A stretch of 64,000 nucleotides of DNA from Rhodococcus tibetensis (GCF_024438035.1 NZ_JANFQF010000022.1:41768-105767); one strand, 5' to 3'; positions 35,376 to 44,684 are shown, counted from the first letter of the stretch. The notes: generated by a model from the sequence alone, not told the origin. Numbers and translations: made by a program.

Positions 35376-37199
35376 TCAAGCGAGGTGGTGCACTTCCTGC
35401 AGTCCGTAGACCGGGGTCGGGATCTTCTCGTACCGCGCCTTGATCTGGAGGGCCAGATACAGGGAGTAGTGCCGCGACTGGTGCAGGTTGCCGCCGTGGA
35501 ACCACAACGCTTCCTGCTGTGTCGGCTTCCACATGTTGCGCTGTTCACCTTCCCACGGGCCGGGATCCTTGGTGGTGTCGGAGCCGAGGCCCCAGCACTT
35601 GCCGACCTTGTCGGCCACTTCCTGGCCCATGAGGTCGGCGGCCCACCCGTTCATGGATCCGTAACCGGTGGCGTAGACGACCAGGTCGGCAGGCAGTTCC
35701 GTTCCGTCGGTGAGGACCACGGCGGTCTCGGTGAGTCGATCGACCTGTCCGGACGCGAGGTGGATGCTGCCGTCGGCGACGAGTTCGGAGGCGCCGACGT
35801 CGATGTAGTAGCCGGAGCCTCGGCGCAGGTATTTCATGAACAGCCCGGAGCCGTCGTCACCGAAATCGAGCTTGAATCCGGCCTTTTCGAGCCGGTCGTA
35901 GAACTCCTTGTCACGTTCGGCGATCTTCTGATAGATCGGGATCTGGAATTCGTGCATGATCTTGTACGGCAAGGACGCGAACGTGAGGTCGGCCTTCTCC
36001 GTCGTCATGCCCGCCGCGAGTGCCCGCTCCGAGTAGAGGTCGCCGAGGCCGAGGTCCATGAGCGACTCCGACTTCACGATGTGCGTGGACGAGCGCTGCA
36101 GCATGGTGACGTCGGCGCCGTTCTCGTAGAGTGCTTTACAGATGTCGTGGGCCGAGTTGTTGGCGCCCACGACGACGACGCGCTTGCCCGCGTAGGCGTC
36201 CGGACCCGGGTGCTGACTCGAGTGGTGCTGTTCGCCCTCGAAGATGTCCTGGCCCGGGAACGACGGAACACTGGGTTTGCCGGACATGCCGGTGGCGAGC
36301 ACCAACTGTTTCGGGTGGAGGACGACCTCCTCACCGGCGCGATCGAGGACGACCGTCCATTCCTTGGTCTCTTCGTCGAACGCGGCGGAGGTGCAGGTGG
36401 TGGACGCCCAGTACGGGATCTCCATCACCTTCGTGTACATCTCGAGCCAGTCGCCGATCTTGTCCTTCGGGGCGAACACCGGCCAGTTGTCGGGGAACGG
36501 CATGTACGGTAGGTGGTCATACCAGACGGGGTCGTGCAGGCACAGCGACTTGTACCGGTTGCGCCACTGGTCGCCGGGACGCTCGTTCTTGTCGACCACG
36601 ATGGCCGGCACACCCAGTTGACGCATGCGGGCACCGAGCGCGATGCCGCCCTGGCCACCACCGATGATCAGCACGTAGGGCTGCTGCGTGTAGCCGAGTT
36701 CCCTTTCCTCGAGTTCCCGCTTTTCGGCCCAGCTGAGGGTGTCCCCGCCGGACCCGTGGACTGCGCCCTTCACGCGATTCGTCCCTCGGGGCTCCTCGTG
36801 TCCCTTCAGTTCCTGCATGGTGGTGAGCAACGTCCATGCCTCGTCACCCTTGAGCCGCAGGTGGCCCTTTCCGCGGCTCGTGGCGGTCTCGAACGTGATC
36901 CATGCGGAGGTGACTCCGTCGGCCTCTTCCGGGGTCTCGCTGGTGCGGAAGTTTCTCGGCTCGGTGTCGTCGAGTCGTGCCTGCAGCATTGCGGCAACGC
37001 CGTCGCGTCCCTCGACCGTCTCGAGGTTCCAGGTGAATGCCACCAGATCCCGCCAAAAGCTGTCGACCGCGAACATGCCCGCAGCGCGGTCGATGTCCCG
37101 CGCAGCGAGAGCCGCTTCGAAATCAGCCAGCCACAGGTCGACCCGTTCCTGGGGCGTCGAGAATGTCTGGACCGCGGGCGGCTGGACAGTCTGTGTCAT
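35376..37199 (-). CDS. Flavin-containing monooxygenase with N-terminal NTF2-like domain
   Basis: 607 residues from ATG 37199 (MTQTVQPPAV), preceded by GGAGAGGTCC. Residues ~15-140 resemble a SnoaL/NTF2-like fold (RVDLWLADFEAALAARDIDRAAGMFA). From ~172 comes an FAD/NAD(P) monooxygenase: YVLIIGGGQGGIALGARM for FAD, ERPGDQWRNRYKSLCLHDP, a second dinucleotide fold at VVVVGANNSAHDIC, and YATGY near the end. It likely oxygenates a ketone or heteroatom substrate with NADPH and O2. A GCAAC-repeat regulatory site lies ~62 bases upstream. It belongs to a cluster with diol and acetoin dehydrogenases. Confidence 0.88.
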   Translation of the reverse strand: MTQTVQPPAVQTFSTPQERVDLWLADFEAALAARDIDRAAGMFAVDSFWRDLVAFTWNLETVEGRDGVAAMLQARLDDTEPRNFRTSETPEEADGVTSAWITFETATSRGKGHLRLKGDEAWTLLTTMQELKGHEEPRGTNRVKGAVHGSGGDTLSWAEKRELEERELGYTQQPYVLIIGGGQGGIALGARMRQLGVPAIVVDKNERPGDQWRNRYKSLCLHDPVWYDHLPYMPFPDNWPVFAPKDKIGDWLEMYTKVMEIPYWASTTCTSAAFDEETKEWTVVLDRAGEEVVLHPKQLVLATGMSGKPSVPSFPGQDIFEGEQHHSSQHPGPDAYAGKRVVVVGANNSAHDICKALYENGADVTMLQRSSTHIVKSESLMDLGLGDLYSERALAAGMTTEKADLTFASLPYKIMHEFQIPIYQKIAERDKEFYDRLEKAGFKLDFGDDGSGLFMKYLRRGSGYYIDVGASELVADGSIHLASGQVDRLTETAVVLTDGTELPADLVVYATGYGSMNGWAADLMGQEVADKVGKCWGLGSDTTKDPGPWEGEQRNMWKPTQQEALWFHGGNLHQSRHYSLYLALQIKARYEKIPTPVYGLQEVHHLA

Positions 37200-37260
37200 G
37201 GACCTCTCCTTCTCTCTGTTGTGACTCACAGCACACTCTGTTCGGGGCGGGGACACCAGC

Positions 37261-37276
37261 GTTGCAGCGTGTTGCA
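37261..37276 (-). promoter_or_regulatory. GCAAC-repeat site upstream of the monooxygenase
   Basis: On the minus strand TGCAACACGCTGCAAC, two TGCAAC units 10 bases apart, ending 61 bases before the ATG. The same element precedes two other genes of the cluster. Confidence 0.6.
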
Positions 37277-37277
37277 A

Positions 37278-38432
37278 TCACGACCCGGCCCCGGCGGGCG
37301 CCCACCGCCGCAGACCGAAGGATTGGAACCCGACGACGTAGAACAGGGTCCACAGCACCAGCCAGTCGAGAAATCCGAGTGCGTTGCCGTGTAGGTCACC
37401 GGCGACCACGGGTTCGTGGAGGATGTGTTCGGCGGCGAGCCGGTAGTAGACGAGGAACGTGACGATTGCGAATCCGAACGTCAGCGCTGCCCGCAGCAGC
37501 AAGTTCACGCCGTCGGCGAAACGGGTCGGCCGGTTACCGAACGCGTTGGCCCAGAAGATCATCCAGAAGGCCCAGCACACCCCGAGCTGCGCCGGGAACT
37601 GGTGGATGACACCGCCCAACTCGGCCGTGGCCGCACTGCCGACGAGAGCTTCGACCAGAGGAATCATCACGAAGTAGATCGTGGTCCCGAGAACGACGTT
37701 GCCGACCGTCGAGGCGATGGCCACCGCTCGCGGGTTCCGGTCGCCGCCGAAGATCCGCCACGGCCAATTGTCGAGCGTCTGTCCCGTCAGGATCACAGAG
37801 ACGACGATCGAATAGAACCATCCGAGGACCGTGTCGACCGGCATCAGCGGGTCCGTCGCCGTCAGCGACACGGACGGCAATCCGAGAACTAGATACAACG
37901 CCAGCGTCGGCACGGCGATGAATGCGATCTCGCACAGTCCGATCAGTGGCTGTCGCAGCCCGAGCACGGTCCACGGCCAGTGCTTCCAATTCAGGACAGC
38001 CATCACCCACGTCCCGAAGCCGAACAACACGAACAGGGCGCCGGCGAAGTACCCCAGCCCGTCGGCGCGGTCAGCGGCGAAGTCGGGATACAGCCGGCCG
38101 AGGCCATTCGCGAGGAGCCATGTGACGGCAACCGCGAACGCTGCCGTCGTGCCGAGGATGGCGAGCCCTCGGGCGGGTTGACCTAATCGGTCGAAGCCGG
38201 CGAACTCGCAGTTGAAGCCAATGTAGACAACGAACAGGATTGCCCAGAACAGTGCCGCGTTGAAGGGGAGGGGGTAGAAGTTCCAAGGGCTGATCTGCGG
38301 ATCCGCAAGCAGATACCAGGTGGCGAGGGCCGTGGTTGCGACCACGGCCAGGTTGGCCAGGCCGAAAACCACCCAGGACCGGGATCGATCCGCCGGCGCG
38401 CTCGTTCGCGACGGGCTCAGGGTTGCTGTCAT
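37278..38432 (-). CDS. Polytopic membrane protein of the ketone/diol cluster
   Basis: 384 residues with about ten hydrophobic segments from residue 22 on, and paired Trp-rich motifs (WKHWPWTVLGLRQPL near 170 and DNWPWRIFGGDRNP near 240). I do not recognise the family. ATG 38432 (MTATLSPSR) is chosen since the longer frame enters the regulatory region. It is just upstream of the monooxygenase on the same strand with a 78-base gap, and divergent from the dehydrogenase. A substrate transporter is plausible but not shown. Confidence 0.75.
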   Translation of the reverse strand: MTATLSPSRTSAPADRSRSWVVFGLANLAVVATTALATWYLLADPQISPWNFYPLPFNAALFWAILFVVYIGFNCEFAGFDRLGQPARGLAILGTTAAFAVAVTWLLANGLGRLYPDFAADRADGLGYFAGALFVLFGFGTWVMAVLNWKHWPWTVLGLRQPLIGLCEIAFIAVPTLALYLVLGLPSVSLTATDPLMPVDTVLGWFYSIVVSVILTGQTLDNWPWRIFGGDRNPRAVAIASTVGNVVLGTTIYFVMIPLVEALVGSAATAELGGVIHQFPAQLGVCWAFWMIFWANAFGNRPTRFADGVNLLLRAALTFGFAIVTFLVYYRLAAEHILHEPVVAGDLHGNALGFLDWLVLWTLFYVVGFQSFGLRRWAPAGAGS

Positions 38433-38504
38433 TGTCGGGCTCCTTCGTCGGGAGATGCGGGGCAAGGTTGCGCCAACTATGAGCTGGATCACAAAGTCGC
38501 GGCA

Positions 38505-38540
38505 GGGTTGCAAGGTGTAGCCGCTGCAACGCGCTGCAAC
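38505..38540. promoter_or_regulatory. GCAAC-repeat site between divergent membrane-protein and dehydrogenase genes
   Basis: TGCAACGCGCTGCAAC at 38525-38540 on the plus strand, 75 bases before the dehydrogenase ATG. A facing half-site GGGTTGCA at 38505-38512 lies ~73 bases before the membrane protein ATG, so one element may serve both directions. Confidence 0.6.
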
Positions 38541-38614
38541 CCTTCCGGACTGTGGGGCAGGTCACATACAACTCAGTGCATACCGGCAGGGTGCCGGAAC
38601 GACGGGAGCGAACG

Positions 38615-39661
38615 ATGCGCGCAGCTGTGTACTACGGCCCGAACAAAGTGGAGATCGCCGATGTGCCCGAACCCCAGGTGGGGCCGGGGCAGGTGAAGGT
38701 AAAGGTCGGCTTCAACGGAATTTGTGGAACCGACCTGCACGAGTACTACGCAGGGCCGATCTTCATCCCCACCGAACCGCACGCACTGACCGGACAGCAG
38801 ATGCCGTTGGTCCTCGGGCACGAATTCTCGGGCACGGTGACGGAGGTCGGTAAGGGTGTAACCGGTACGTCCGTGGGCGACCGGGTTGCGATCGAGCCGA
38901 TCTACCGCTGCGGGCACTGCGCTCCGTGTGTGGCCGGGAACTACAACATCTGCCAGCAGATCGGATTCCACGGCCTGATGTCGGACGGCGGAATGGCCGA
39001 GTACACGGTGGTGCCGGCCGACATGGTCCATCAGTTGCCGGACAACGTCTCGCTCGAACTCGGCGCGCTCGTCGAACCGATGTCCGTCGCCTATCACGCA
39101 GCGACCCTGGGCGACGTCCGTCCGGGTGATACCGCGATGGTCTTTGGTGCCGGACCGATCGGCATCGGTCTGTGGTTCGCGTTGCGCGGTAAGGGGCTCG
39201 ACGACGTCCTCGTCGTCGAACCGTCACCGACCCGGCGCGCCGCCGTCGAGGCGCTGGGCGCGAAGACGCTCGACCCCACCGTCGTGGATGTTCCGGAATA
39301 TGTCCGCGACGCCACCGATGGCCGGGGAGCCGACGCCGTCTACGACGCCGCGGGTGTGCAGCCGTCCGTCGAAACCGCCCTTGCGTGCGTGGGTGCCCGC
39401 AAGCCGATGGTCAGCGTCGCAATCTACGAGAAGCCGCTCGAGACACCACTGTTGAATCTGGTGATGAACGAGTCTCGCATCCAGGGCTCACTGTGTTACA
39501 CGTCTGCAGACTGCGAGGCGGTCATCGCCCTGATGGCGGAAGGCAAGTACGACCCCACGGGGTGGGTCAGCGCCATCGCACTCGACAGCGTGGTCGAAGA
39601 CGGATTCGAAGCCCTACACGCAGGCACCAAGATGAAGGTGCTCGTGGACCCCTCGCAGTGA
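38615..39661 (+). CDS. Zinc alcohol dehydrogenase, 2,3-butanediol dehydrogenase-like
   Basis: 348 residues, medium-chain dehydrogenase. Catalytic zinc ligands Cys37 (GICGTDLHEYY) and His69-Glu70 (LGHEFSG); structural zinc cysteines in YRCGHCAPCVAGNYNIC; NAD-binding VFGAGPIGIG near 175. The sequence around HEYYAGPIFIP matches (R,R)-butanediol dehydrogenase / sorbitol-type enzymes, oxidising 2,3-butanediol to acetoin. ATG 38615 follows GGGAGCGAACG. The stop overlaps the GTG of the GAF regulator, so the two are co-transcribed. Confidence 0.92.
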   Translation: MRAAVYYGPNKVEIADVPEPQVGPGQVKVKVGFNGICGTDLHEYYAGPIFIPTEPHALTGQQMPLVLGHEFSGTVTEVGKGVTGTSVGDRVAIEPIYRCGHCAPCVAGNYNICQQIGFHGLMSDGGMAEYTVVPADMVHQLPDNVSLELGALVEPMSVAYHAATLGDVRPGDTAMVFGAGPIGIGLWFALRGKGLDDVLVVEPSPTRRAAVEALGAKTLDPTVVDVPEYVRDATDGRGADAVYDAAGVQPSVETALACVGARKPMVSVAIYEKPLETPLLNLVMNESRIQGSLCYTSADCEAVIALMAEGKYDPTGWVSAIALDSVVEDGFEALHAGTKMKVLVDPSQ

Positions 39662-40971
39662 CCTCCACGCGACGTGGCGCGCCTCGACGACGCCAGGCCC
39701 CCGAACCGGCGGTCGGTGCGGGGGAGGATCCGGCAGGTTATGCGCGGATCCTGTCGGCCGTATACGAGGCCACGATGTCCGGGGACAAGTCACCGGCACG
39801 GCCCCGCGCGGTGGTGGACGATTCATGGCGCCGGCTGAGGAAGCTGGGCATCGACCCCGAGTCGGCGCCACCGACCCTGAGAATGACGCCGTCGAGACTG
39901 GATACGCGCCGCCGCGAGTCCGGGCTCGATGACGTGCTCGTCCAGCTCGTTCACGGGCTGGACGCAGTGGTCGACGGCGGCGACAACATCCTCGTCGTCA
40001 CCGACCATCATGGAACAGTGTTGTGGCGCAGAGGATCCACAATGGCACTCGGCCGGGCCGATCGCCTCGGCTTCGTAGAGGGCGCCACCTGGGCAGAGGA
40101 AAGCGTCGGCACCAACGGGATCGGCACCGCGCTCGCATCGCGCCGACCCGTACAGATCTTCTCGGCCGAGCACTACGTGCGCAGCCACCACGCGTGGACC
40201 TGCGCCGGAGCCCCGATCCGCGATCCCCGGACCGGTCGCGTCCTCGGTGTCGTCGACGTCAGCGGTCCAGTCGGCACCGTGCACCCAGCCACGCTCGCCC
40301 TCGTCGACGCGGTCGCGCGCCTCGCCGAATCGCACCTGCGGGAGACGCACCGGGAGCACCTCGACCGGCTGCGGGCTGTAGCGGCGCCGATGCTGTCACG
40401 AATGCCAGGTCCAGCGTTGGCAGTCGACAGTGACGGGTGGACGGCGGCGATCGAGTCGTCGCCGTTTCGTCCGCGACTGCTGTTGCCCGACGACATGACC
40501 CCGGGCCGTGCGTGGATGCCCGAGCTCGGCTCGTGTGACGTGGAACCGCTCCCCGGTGGGTGGTTGGTGCGCCCGCTCGGGAACTCAGACCACGAGACCA
40601 CCCCGCGGACGCTCGTGCGGCTCGATCTCACCCGGCCGCAACATCCGATCGTTCACGTGCACAGCCCTTCCGGGGCTTGGGTGCACGAGCCGACACCACG
40701 GCATGCGGAGATCCTCTTCCTCCTTGCCCGGAGCCGCGACGGCCGCACTGCCGCCCAGTTGGCGGATGACCTGTTCGGCGACAGCGGTCGCGCGATGACG
40801 GTGCGAGCCGAGATGTCGCGTCTACGTAGGCACTTCTCCGGAGTCGTGCTGGGACAGCCTTACCGGTTCGATGAAGCCGCAGCGCTGGAAGTACGCCTCC
40901 CGGGCGACCCCACCCGACTGTTGCCGCATTCGGTGTCGCCGGCAATAGTCCGGGCCCGCACCCCCCTGTGA
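39658..40971 (+). CDS. GAF-domain transcriptional regulator (AcoR-like, no AAA domain)
   Basis: 437 residues from GTG 39658, which overlaps the dehydrogenase stop. N-terminal helical part, then a GAF domain about 90-215 with GATWAEESVGTNGIGTALASRRPVQIFSAEHY, as in AcoR/sigma-54 activators. The AAA+ module of that family is absent. The C-terminal ~90 residues hold a winged or Fis-like helix-turn-helix (GRTAAQLADDLFGDSGRAMTVRAEMSRLRRHF). This is the common actinobacterial layout for regulators of alcohol and ketone catabolism. It is the best candidate to bind the GCAAC repeats of the cluster. Confidence 0.85.
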   Translation: MTSTRRGAPRRRQAPEPAVGAGEDPAGYARILSAVYEATMSGDKSPARPRAVVDDSWRRLRKLGIDPESAPPTLRMTPSRLDTRRRESGLDDVLVQLVHGLDAVVDGGDNILVVTDHHGTVLWRRGSTMALGRADRLGFVEGATWAEESVGTNGIGTALASRRPVQIFSAEHYVRSHHAWTCAGAPIRDPRTGRVLGVVDVSGPVGTVHPATLALVDAVARLAESHLRETHREHLDRLRAVAAPMLSRMPGPALAVDSDGWTAAIESSPFRPRLLLPDDMTPGRAWMPELGSCDVEPLPGGWLVRPLGNSDHETTPRTLVRLDLTRPQHPIVHVHSPSGAWVHEPTPRHAEILFLLARSRDGRTAAQLADDLFGDSGRAMTVRAEMSRLRRHFSGVVLGQPYRFDEAAALEVRLPGDPTRLLPHSVSPAIVRARTPL

Positions 40972-40997
40972 TGCTCCGATGAGGAGCATCACAGGGG
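40963..40997. terminator. Bidirectional terminator between GAF regulator and SDR
   Basis: Perfect 15-base arms CCCCTGTGATGCTCC / GGAGCATCACAGGGG with a 5-base loop between two convergent genes, overlapping the regulator stop codon. Confidence 0.9.
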
Positions 40998-41004
40998 TCC
41001 TCAC

Positions 41005-41784
41005 CTACCGGTACACCAGGCCGCCGTCGATCAGTCCCGCTTGACCGGTCATGTAGTCGGAATCCGGTCCAGCCAAATAGGATACGTATGCCGCGACGTC
41101 CTCCGGGGTCTGCGCACGGCCGAGAGCGATGCCCCCGACGAATTTGTCGAACGTCGCACCCTTCGGCGCGCCGGTGAGGGCCGCGAACCGTTCGTCGATG
41201 GTGACCCACATGTCGGTGCCGACCACACCGGGACAGTAGGCGTTGACGGTGATGCCCTCGGATGCATACTCCTTGGCCGCCGCCTGTGTCAGCCCGCGGA
41301 CCGCGAACTTGGTTGCCGAGTAGACACCGAGCATCGCGAAGCCCTCATGACCGGCGATCGACGACGCGTTGATGATTTTCCCGCCGTGTCCTCGTGCCCG
41401 AAACTTGGCTGCCGCGACCTGAATACCCCACAACACGCCCTCGACGTTGACCGCCAGAATCCGCGACACTTCCTCGGGCCTTACGTCCGCGAGGGGATTC
41501 ACCTGGGCGATTCCCGCGTTGTTGACGATGATGTCGAAGCCGTCGAGTTCGTGCTCCGCCTGATCGACGGCGGACTGGACCTGACTTCGGTCGGTCACGT
41601 CGGCAACCAGAGAGATTGCCTTCGAACCCACGGCCCGGACTTCGTCGGCCACCGCGTGCGCACGGTCACCGTTGACATCGACGAGCGCGATGTCTGCGCC
41701 GTCCGCTGCCAAACGCAACGCGATTGCCCGCCCGATACCCTGGCCCGCTCCCGTGATCAGAGCGACTTTGCCGTTGATGCTCAT
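41005..41784 (-). CDS. SDR, acetoin/diacetyl reductase-like
   Basis: 259 residues, classical short-chain dehydrogenase. NAD-binding [15 protein letters not shown] near 11-25, NNAGIA near 88, catalytic Ser in INASSIAG and Tyr-Lys in [10 protein letters not shown]. The active-site flank [16 protein letters not shown] matches acetoin (diacetyl) reductases. In this cluster it would interconvert acetoin with butanediol or diacetyl, or act on a similar hydroxyketone. It converges on the GAF regulator, and a GCAAC-repeat site lies ~70 bases before its ATG. Confidence 0.92.
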   Translation of the reverse strand: MSINGKVALITGAGQGIGRAIALRLAADGADIALVDVNGDRAHAVADEVRAVGSKAISLVADVTDRSQVQSAVDQAEHELDGFDIIVNNAGIAQVNPLADVRPEEVSRILAVNVEGVLWGIQVAAAKFRARGHGGKIINASSIAGHEGFAMLGVYSATKFAVRGLTQAAAKEYASEGITVNAYCPGVVGTDMWVTIDERFAALTGAPKGATFDKFVGGIALGRAQTPEDVAAYVSYLAGPDSDYMTGQAGLIDGGLVYR

Positions 41785-41851
41785 CCCTGACTCCTGTCGA
41801 TAGTGATCGTCCTCACACAGAAGGCAAGCACTATCGGTTGGGAACGCTCAA

Positions 41852-41870
41852 GGGTTGCAAGCCGTTGCGG
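41852..41870 (-). promoter_or_regulatory. GCAAC-repeat site upstream of the acetoin-type SDR
   Basis: On the minus strand CCGCAACGGCTTGCAACCC: two GCAAC units 10 bases apart, ending ~70 bases before the SDR ATG; third copy of the cluster motif. Confidence 0.55.
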
Positions 41871-42160
41871 ACGTGAAGATTACGATTCCGGCGATGGGAG
41901 TGGCGATCGTACGGGATCGGTTCCTTACGCACGTAGTGCTCCAAACCCCAGGTTAGTCGGCATCGAGCATCTACGTTCTCGCTTGCCTGGACCGCGATCA
42001 GACGGTCATGCAGCGGTCAACCTGGAAACGACCGCCATATCAATAACACATACTGTGCAGGCCGCCTGCGAGAAACACGACGTTGAGGAAAATGTCACCT
42101 TCCGCGTTATGCCGACAAGCGAGGTTCGGCTCGTCGAGCCTCGAGGAGACGCGTCGTCGG
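41871..42160. other. Non-coding stretch upstream of SDR
   Basis: Beyond the operator I see no supported gene here. Plus-strand open frames through it lack a ribosome site and any family resemblance. Confidence 0.4.
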
Positions 42161-42424
42161 TCAGCTTCCGAGGTATGCGTCGTCTCGGTGATCGAGCGGA
42201 AGTGGGGCGAGATGAGGAGTGCTGGACAGGCGAGTTCTGCGGCTGATCGTCCCATCGGTTGTGGTGGGAGTGATATCGCCGCGTGCGGCGCGCGCCATGG
42301 TGGTTGCCTCGCCGATGGCGAACGCGACAGGAATGGCGACAACCATGGATACGACGGCGGCGACGGCGTCGAATGTGAGGCGCGTAACTTCGATCGCGCC
42401 GTTGACCGTGTCGCGCATGCCCAT
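42161..42424 (-). CDS. Possible small membrane protein (87 aa)
   Basis: ATG 42424 (MGMRDTVNGAIEVTRL) follows AAGGAAG with good spacing. Residues ~15-40 form one hydrophobic helix (FDAVAAVVSMVVAIPVAFAIG), and early codons show the GC-rich third positions of real genes here; the second half looks less coding-like. Unrecognised. It could be a small membrane peptide whose C-terminus was altered. Confidence 0.45.
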   Translation of the reverse strand: MGMRDTVNGAIEVTRLTFDAVAAVVSMVVAIPVAFAIGEATTMARAARGDITPTTTDGTISRRTRLSSTPHLAPLPLDHRDDAYLGS

Positions 42425-42588
42425 GGAATCTTCCTTCGCTAACGGTCGCTGTCGAACTGACGACCTCGCCTGTGGAAATGCATTGCGCCGTGCAGGTTAC
42501 GATTGATTCCGCGCTACTTGCGAGTACCAAACCGTCCAGTTTTTTTCTATGGCGGCGTGGTACCCATCAGTGGAGGTGATGAAACGAG

Positions 42589-43041
42589 ATGAAACGCTCA
42601 CCCGACACCGTGACGCCCCCGTGGTACCTGCCGTGGGTCAACAAAGCGATCATGGGTCTGCATCGCCTGGGGGTAGCCATGCCCATGCAGACGCTCACGG
42701 TTCCCGGCAGGAAGACCGGTACACCGCGGTCGACACCCGTGTCACCGTACGAGGTTGGCGGCTCGCGTTACGTCGTCGCCGGATACGCCCGGTCGGATTG
42801 GGCGAAGAATGCGGAGGCGGCAGGCCGTGGAACGTTGACCCGCGGCCGTCGCAGCGAGCAAGTGCGGCTCGTCGCCCTGCCGGTGTCCGAGCGGGGACCG
42901 ATCTTGCGGGAATTCCCGGCCAAGATGCCTCACGGGGTCTCGATGTTCCTGAAGGCCGGAACGGTCGAGAATTCTTCGCCGGAGGCGTTCGAGGCTGCCG
43001 CTCCGCGGTGTGCCGTCTTCCGGATCGAGCCGCTCGATTAG
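42589..43041 (+). CDS. F420-dependent nitroreductase (Ddn) family protein
   Basis: 150 residues, deazaflavin-dependent nitroreductase family of split-barrel proteins that bind F420. Family signature MQTLTVPGRKTGTPRSTPVSPYEVGGSRYVVAGYA near 33-68 and a following RSDWAKNAEAAGRGTLTRGRR are intact. Ddn of M. tuberculosis activates nitroimidazoles and acts as a quinone reductase; the native role here is unknown. ATG 42589 has GGAGGTGATGAAACGAG upstream. Confidence 0.93.
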   Translation: MKRSPDTVTPPWYLPWVNKAIMGLHRLGVAMPMQTLTVPGRKTGTPRSTPVSPYEVGGSRYVVAGYARSDWAKNAEAAGRGTLTRGRRSEQVRLVALPVSERGPILREFPAKMPHGVSMFLKAGTVENSSPEAFEAAAPRCAVFRIEPLD

Positions 43042-43133
43042 ACGACGGCGGCCACCCAGGAAGCCGCCCGGCACCGTCAAGGGGCAGCGAGTAGTCGCTG
43101 TCCAAGCGACTGGCGCTGCCGATAGGCGATTGG

Positions 43134-44357
43134 TCAGCGCAGCGAACTGCCTGCCAGCCACTGATCCCAGGGGACACTCCAGTCACCGTTCTGCCACAGC
43201 TCGAGGGGGGCGCCTCCGGTGTTGCGAACCTCGACGATGTCGCCGGGGCGGGAGAAGTCGTAGAACCAGCGGGCGTTCTCGGGGCTGAGGTTCAGGCATC
43301 CGTGCGAGACGTTGGTGTTGCCCTGAGCCCAGAGGGTGTCCGCGAGTTCGTGGAGGTAGATGCCGTCGTTGCTGATACGGGTGGCGAAGTTGATCGTCTC
43401 TTTGTAGCCGAGGCGGGAGTTGACCGGGAGCCCGTAGGTGGAAGAGTCCATCACCACCGGGTTGGCCTTGTCGATCACCGTGTAGATGCCCGGTTGGGTC
43501 CAGAACGTGAGGGTCTGCCCGCCGACGACTTCGCTTCCGCCCATGCCCATCGACGTCGGCATGGTGCGGACCACCTCGCCGTTGTCGGTCACCGTGATCT
43601 GCTTGGTGGTGTCGTCGGCAACAGATATGTGGGCGTCTCCGATGGTGAAGGAGGTCGTCGCGTCCTCTTGGCCGAACAGGCCCTCGCCCAGGGGTATCCC
43701 GTAGACGTTCGCGCGGACGGTGACTTCGGTGCCAGGTGTGTAGTAGTTCTGCGGGCGCCAGTGCACATTCTGATCGTCCGCCCAGTACCAGGAGCCGGTG
43801 ACCGGCGGCGTCGTTTCGACGCTCAGTGCCCTTTCGGCGGCTGCGCGGTCGGTGATCGGCTCGTCGAAATGCGTGACGACCACGATCCCGACGCCGAAGG
43901 TGCCGCCGTCCGTGAGGAGGTTGCCGCCCGTGGTGACGAAGGAGGGTTTTGTCTGATTGCCAGGCCGCACGGTGGAAAACGTGCTGGCCCGATCGGTGCG
44001 GCCGCCCGCTTCGCTCACGGCGGCGACCACCAGGGTGTAGGTCTTGCCGTAGCCGAGGGGCACACCCGGTTTCCAGGACACGCGGTCCGGGGTGAAGATG
44101 CCGTCGACGACCCGGCCCTCGTCGTTGGTCATCGTCACCGACTCGAGGGTGCCGCCCTCGGCTTCGACCGACACCGGATCGAGCGGGTTGACCGCGGCGG
44201 CCCCATCGGCGGGTACCACGGTGAGCTGCGGCCCGGCCGGCGGTTGCGCGCTGGTGGGCGTGGACGGTGCCGAGGTGGAGGTGCAGGCGGTGAGAATCCC
44301 GGTGCACAGCACCAGGACCAGCATTGCGGCCAGACAGTAGGAACGGTGACTGCGCAT
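43134..44357 (-). CDS. L,D-transpeptidase lipoprotein (LdtMt2-like)
   Basis: 407 residues. Lipoprotein signal ending at lipobox LTA-Cys25, so anchored on the outer face of the membrane. Two bacterial Ig-like domains (about 45-150 and 150-250) precede the YkuD catalytic domain (~260-385) with active Cys in HGCLNLSPENARWFYD and the upstream His in YLHELAD. It makes 3-3 crosslinks in peptidoglycan and can bypass penicillin-binding proteins. Layout matches mycobacterial LdtMt1/Mt2. Confidence 0.95.
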   Translation of the reverse strand: MRSHRSYCLAAMLVLVLCTGILTACTSTSAPSTPTSAQPPAGPQLTVVPADGAAAVNPLDPVSVEAEGGTLESVTMTNDEGRVVDGIFTPDRVSWKPGVPLGYGKTYTLVVAAVSEAGGRTDRASTFSTVRPGNQTKPSFVTTGGNLLTDGGTFGVGIVVVTHFDEPITDRAAAERALSVETTPPVTGSWYWADDQNVHWRPQNYYTPGTEVTVRANVYGIPLGEGLFGQEDATTSFTIGDAHISVADDTTKQITVTDNGEVVRTMPTSMGMGGSEVVGGQTLTFWTQPGIYTVIDKANPVVMDSSTYGLPVNSRLGYKETINFATRISNDGIYLHELADTLWAQGNTNVSHGCLNLSPENARWFYDFSRPGDIVEVRNTGGAPLELWQNGDWSVPWDQWLAGSSLR

Positions 44358-44471
44358 GGTCTGCGACCCCCCTCGATGCCGTATGAGTTGTGCAGATTCA
44401 ACCTATCTCGCGGACCTGGCGGGTGTGGTGCAGTTTCTGCCGCTGACTGCTTCTCGGTGCACACTGTGGGC

Positions 44472-44684
44472 ATGGCGCGTGTGCACACCGGTGAGTCGGT
44501 TCTGGCCCGGGCGGTGCGGATCGTGGAGTCGTTCCAGTCGGATGATTCCCTGCTGACAGTGTCCGATATAGCCCGGAGATCGGGTTTGCATCTGTCCACC
44601 GCGTCGCGGCTGATCGACGAGCTGGTCGGGTGCGGCTGGCTCGAGCGGGAGACCAGGCGCGTGCGGATCGGGGTCCGACTGTGA
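44472..44684 (+). pseudogene. IclR regulator, N-terminal fragment
   Basis: 70 codons: MARVHTGESVLARAVRIVESF then SLLTVSDIARRSGLHLSTASRLIDEL, the complete IclR winged helix, ending RRVRIGVRL-stop. The ~180-residue effector domain is missing. What follows on this strand is not IclR-like. The DNA-binding part alone could still bind DNA, but with the neighbouring fragments this looks like decay. Confidence 0.75.

Noticed and set aside
41803..42246. 147-codon plus-strand open frame
   Set aside because: Starts inside the SDR promoter, has no ribosome site and a non-coding-like composition.
43302..44471. Long open frame fused in front of the IclR fragment
   Set aside because: It is antisense to the L,D-transpeptidase; the native IclR start is ATG 44472.
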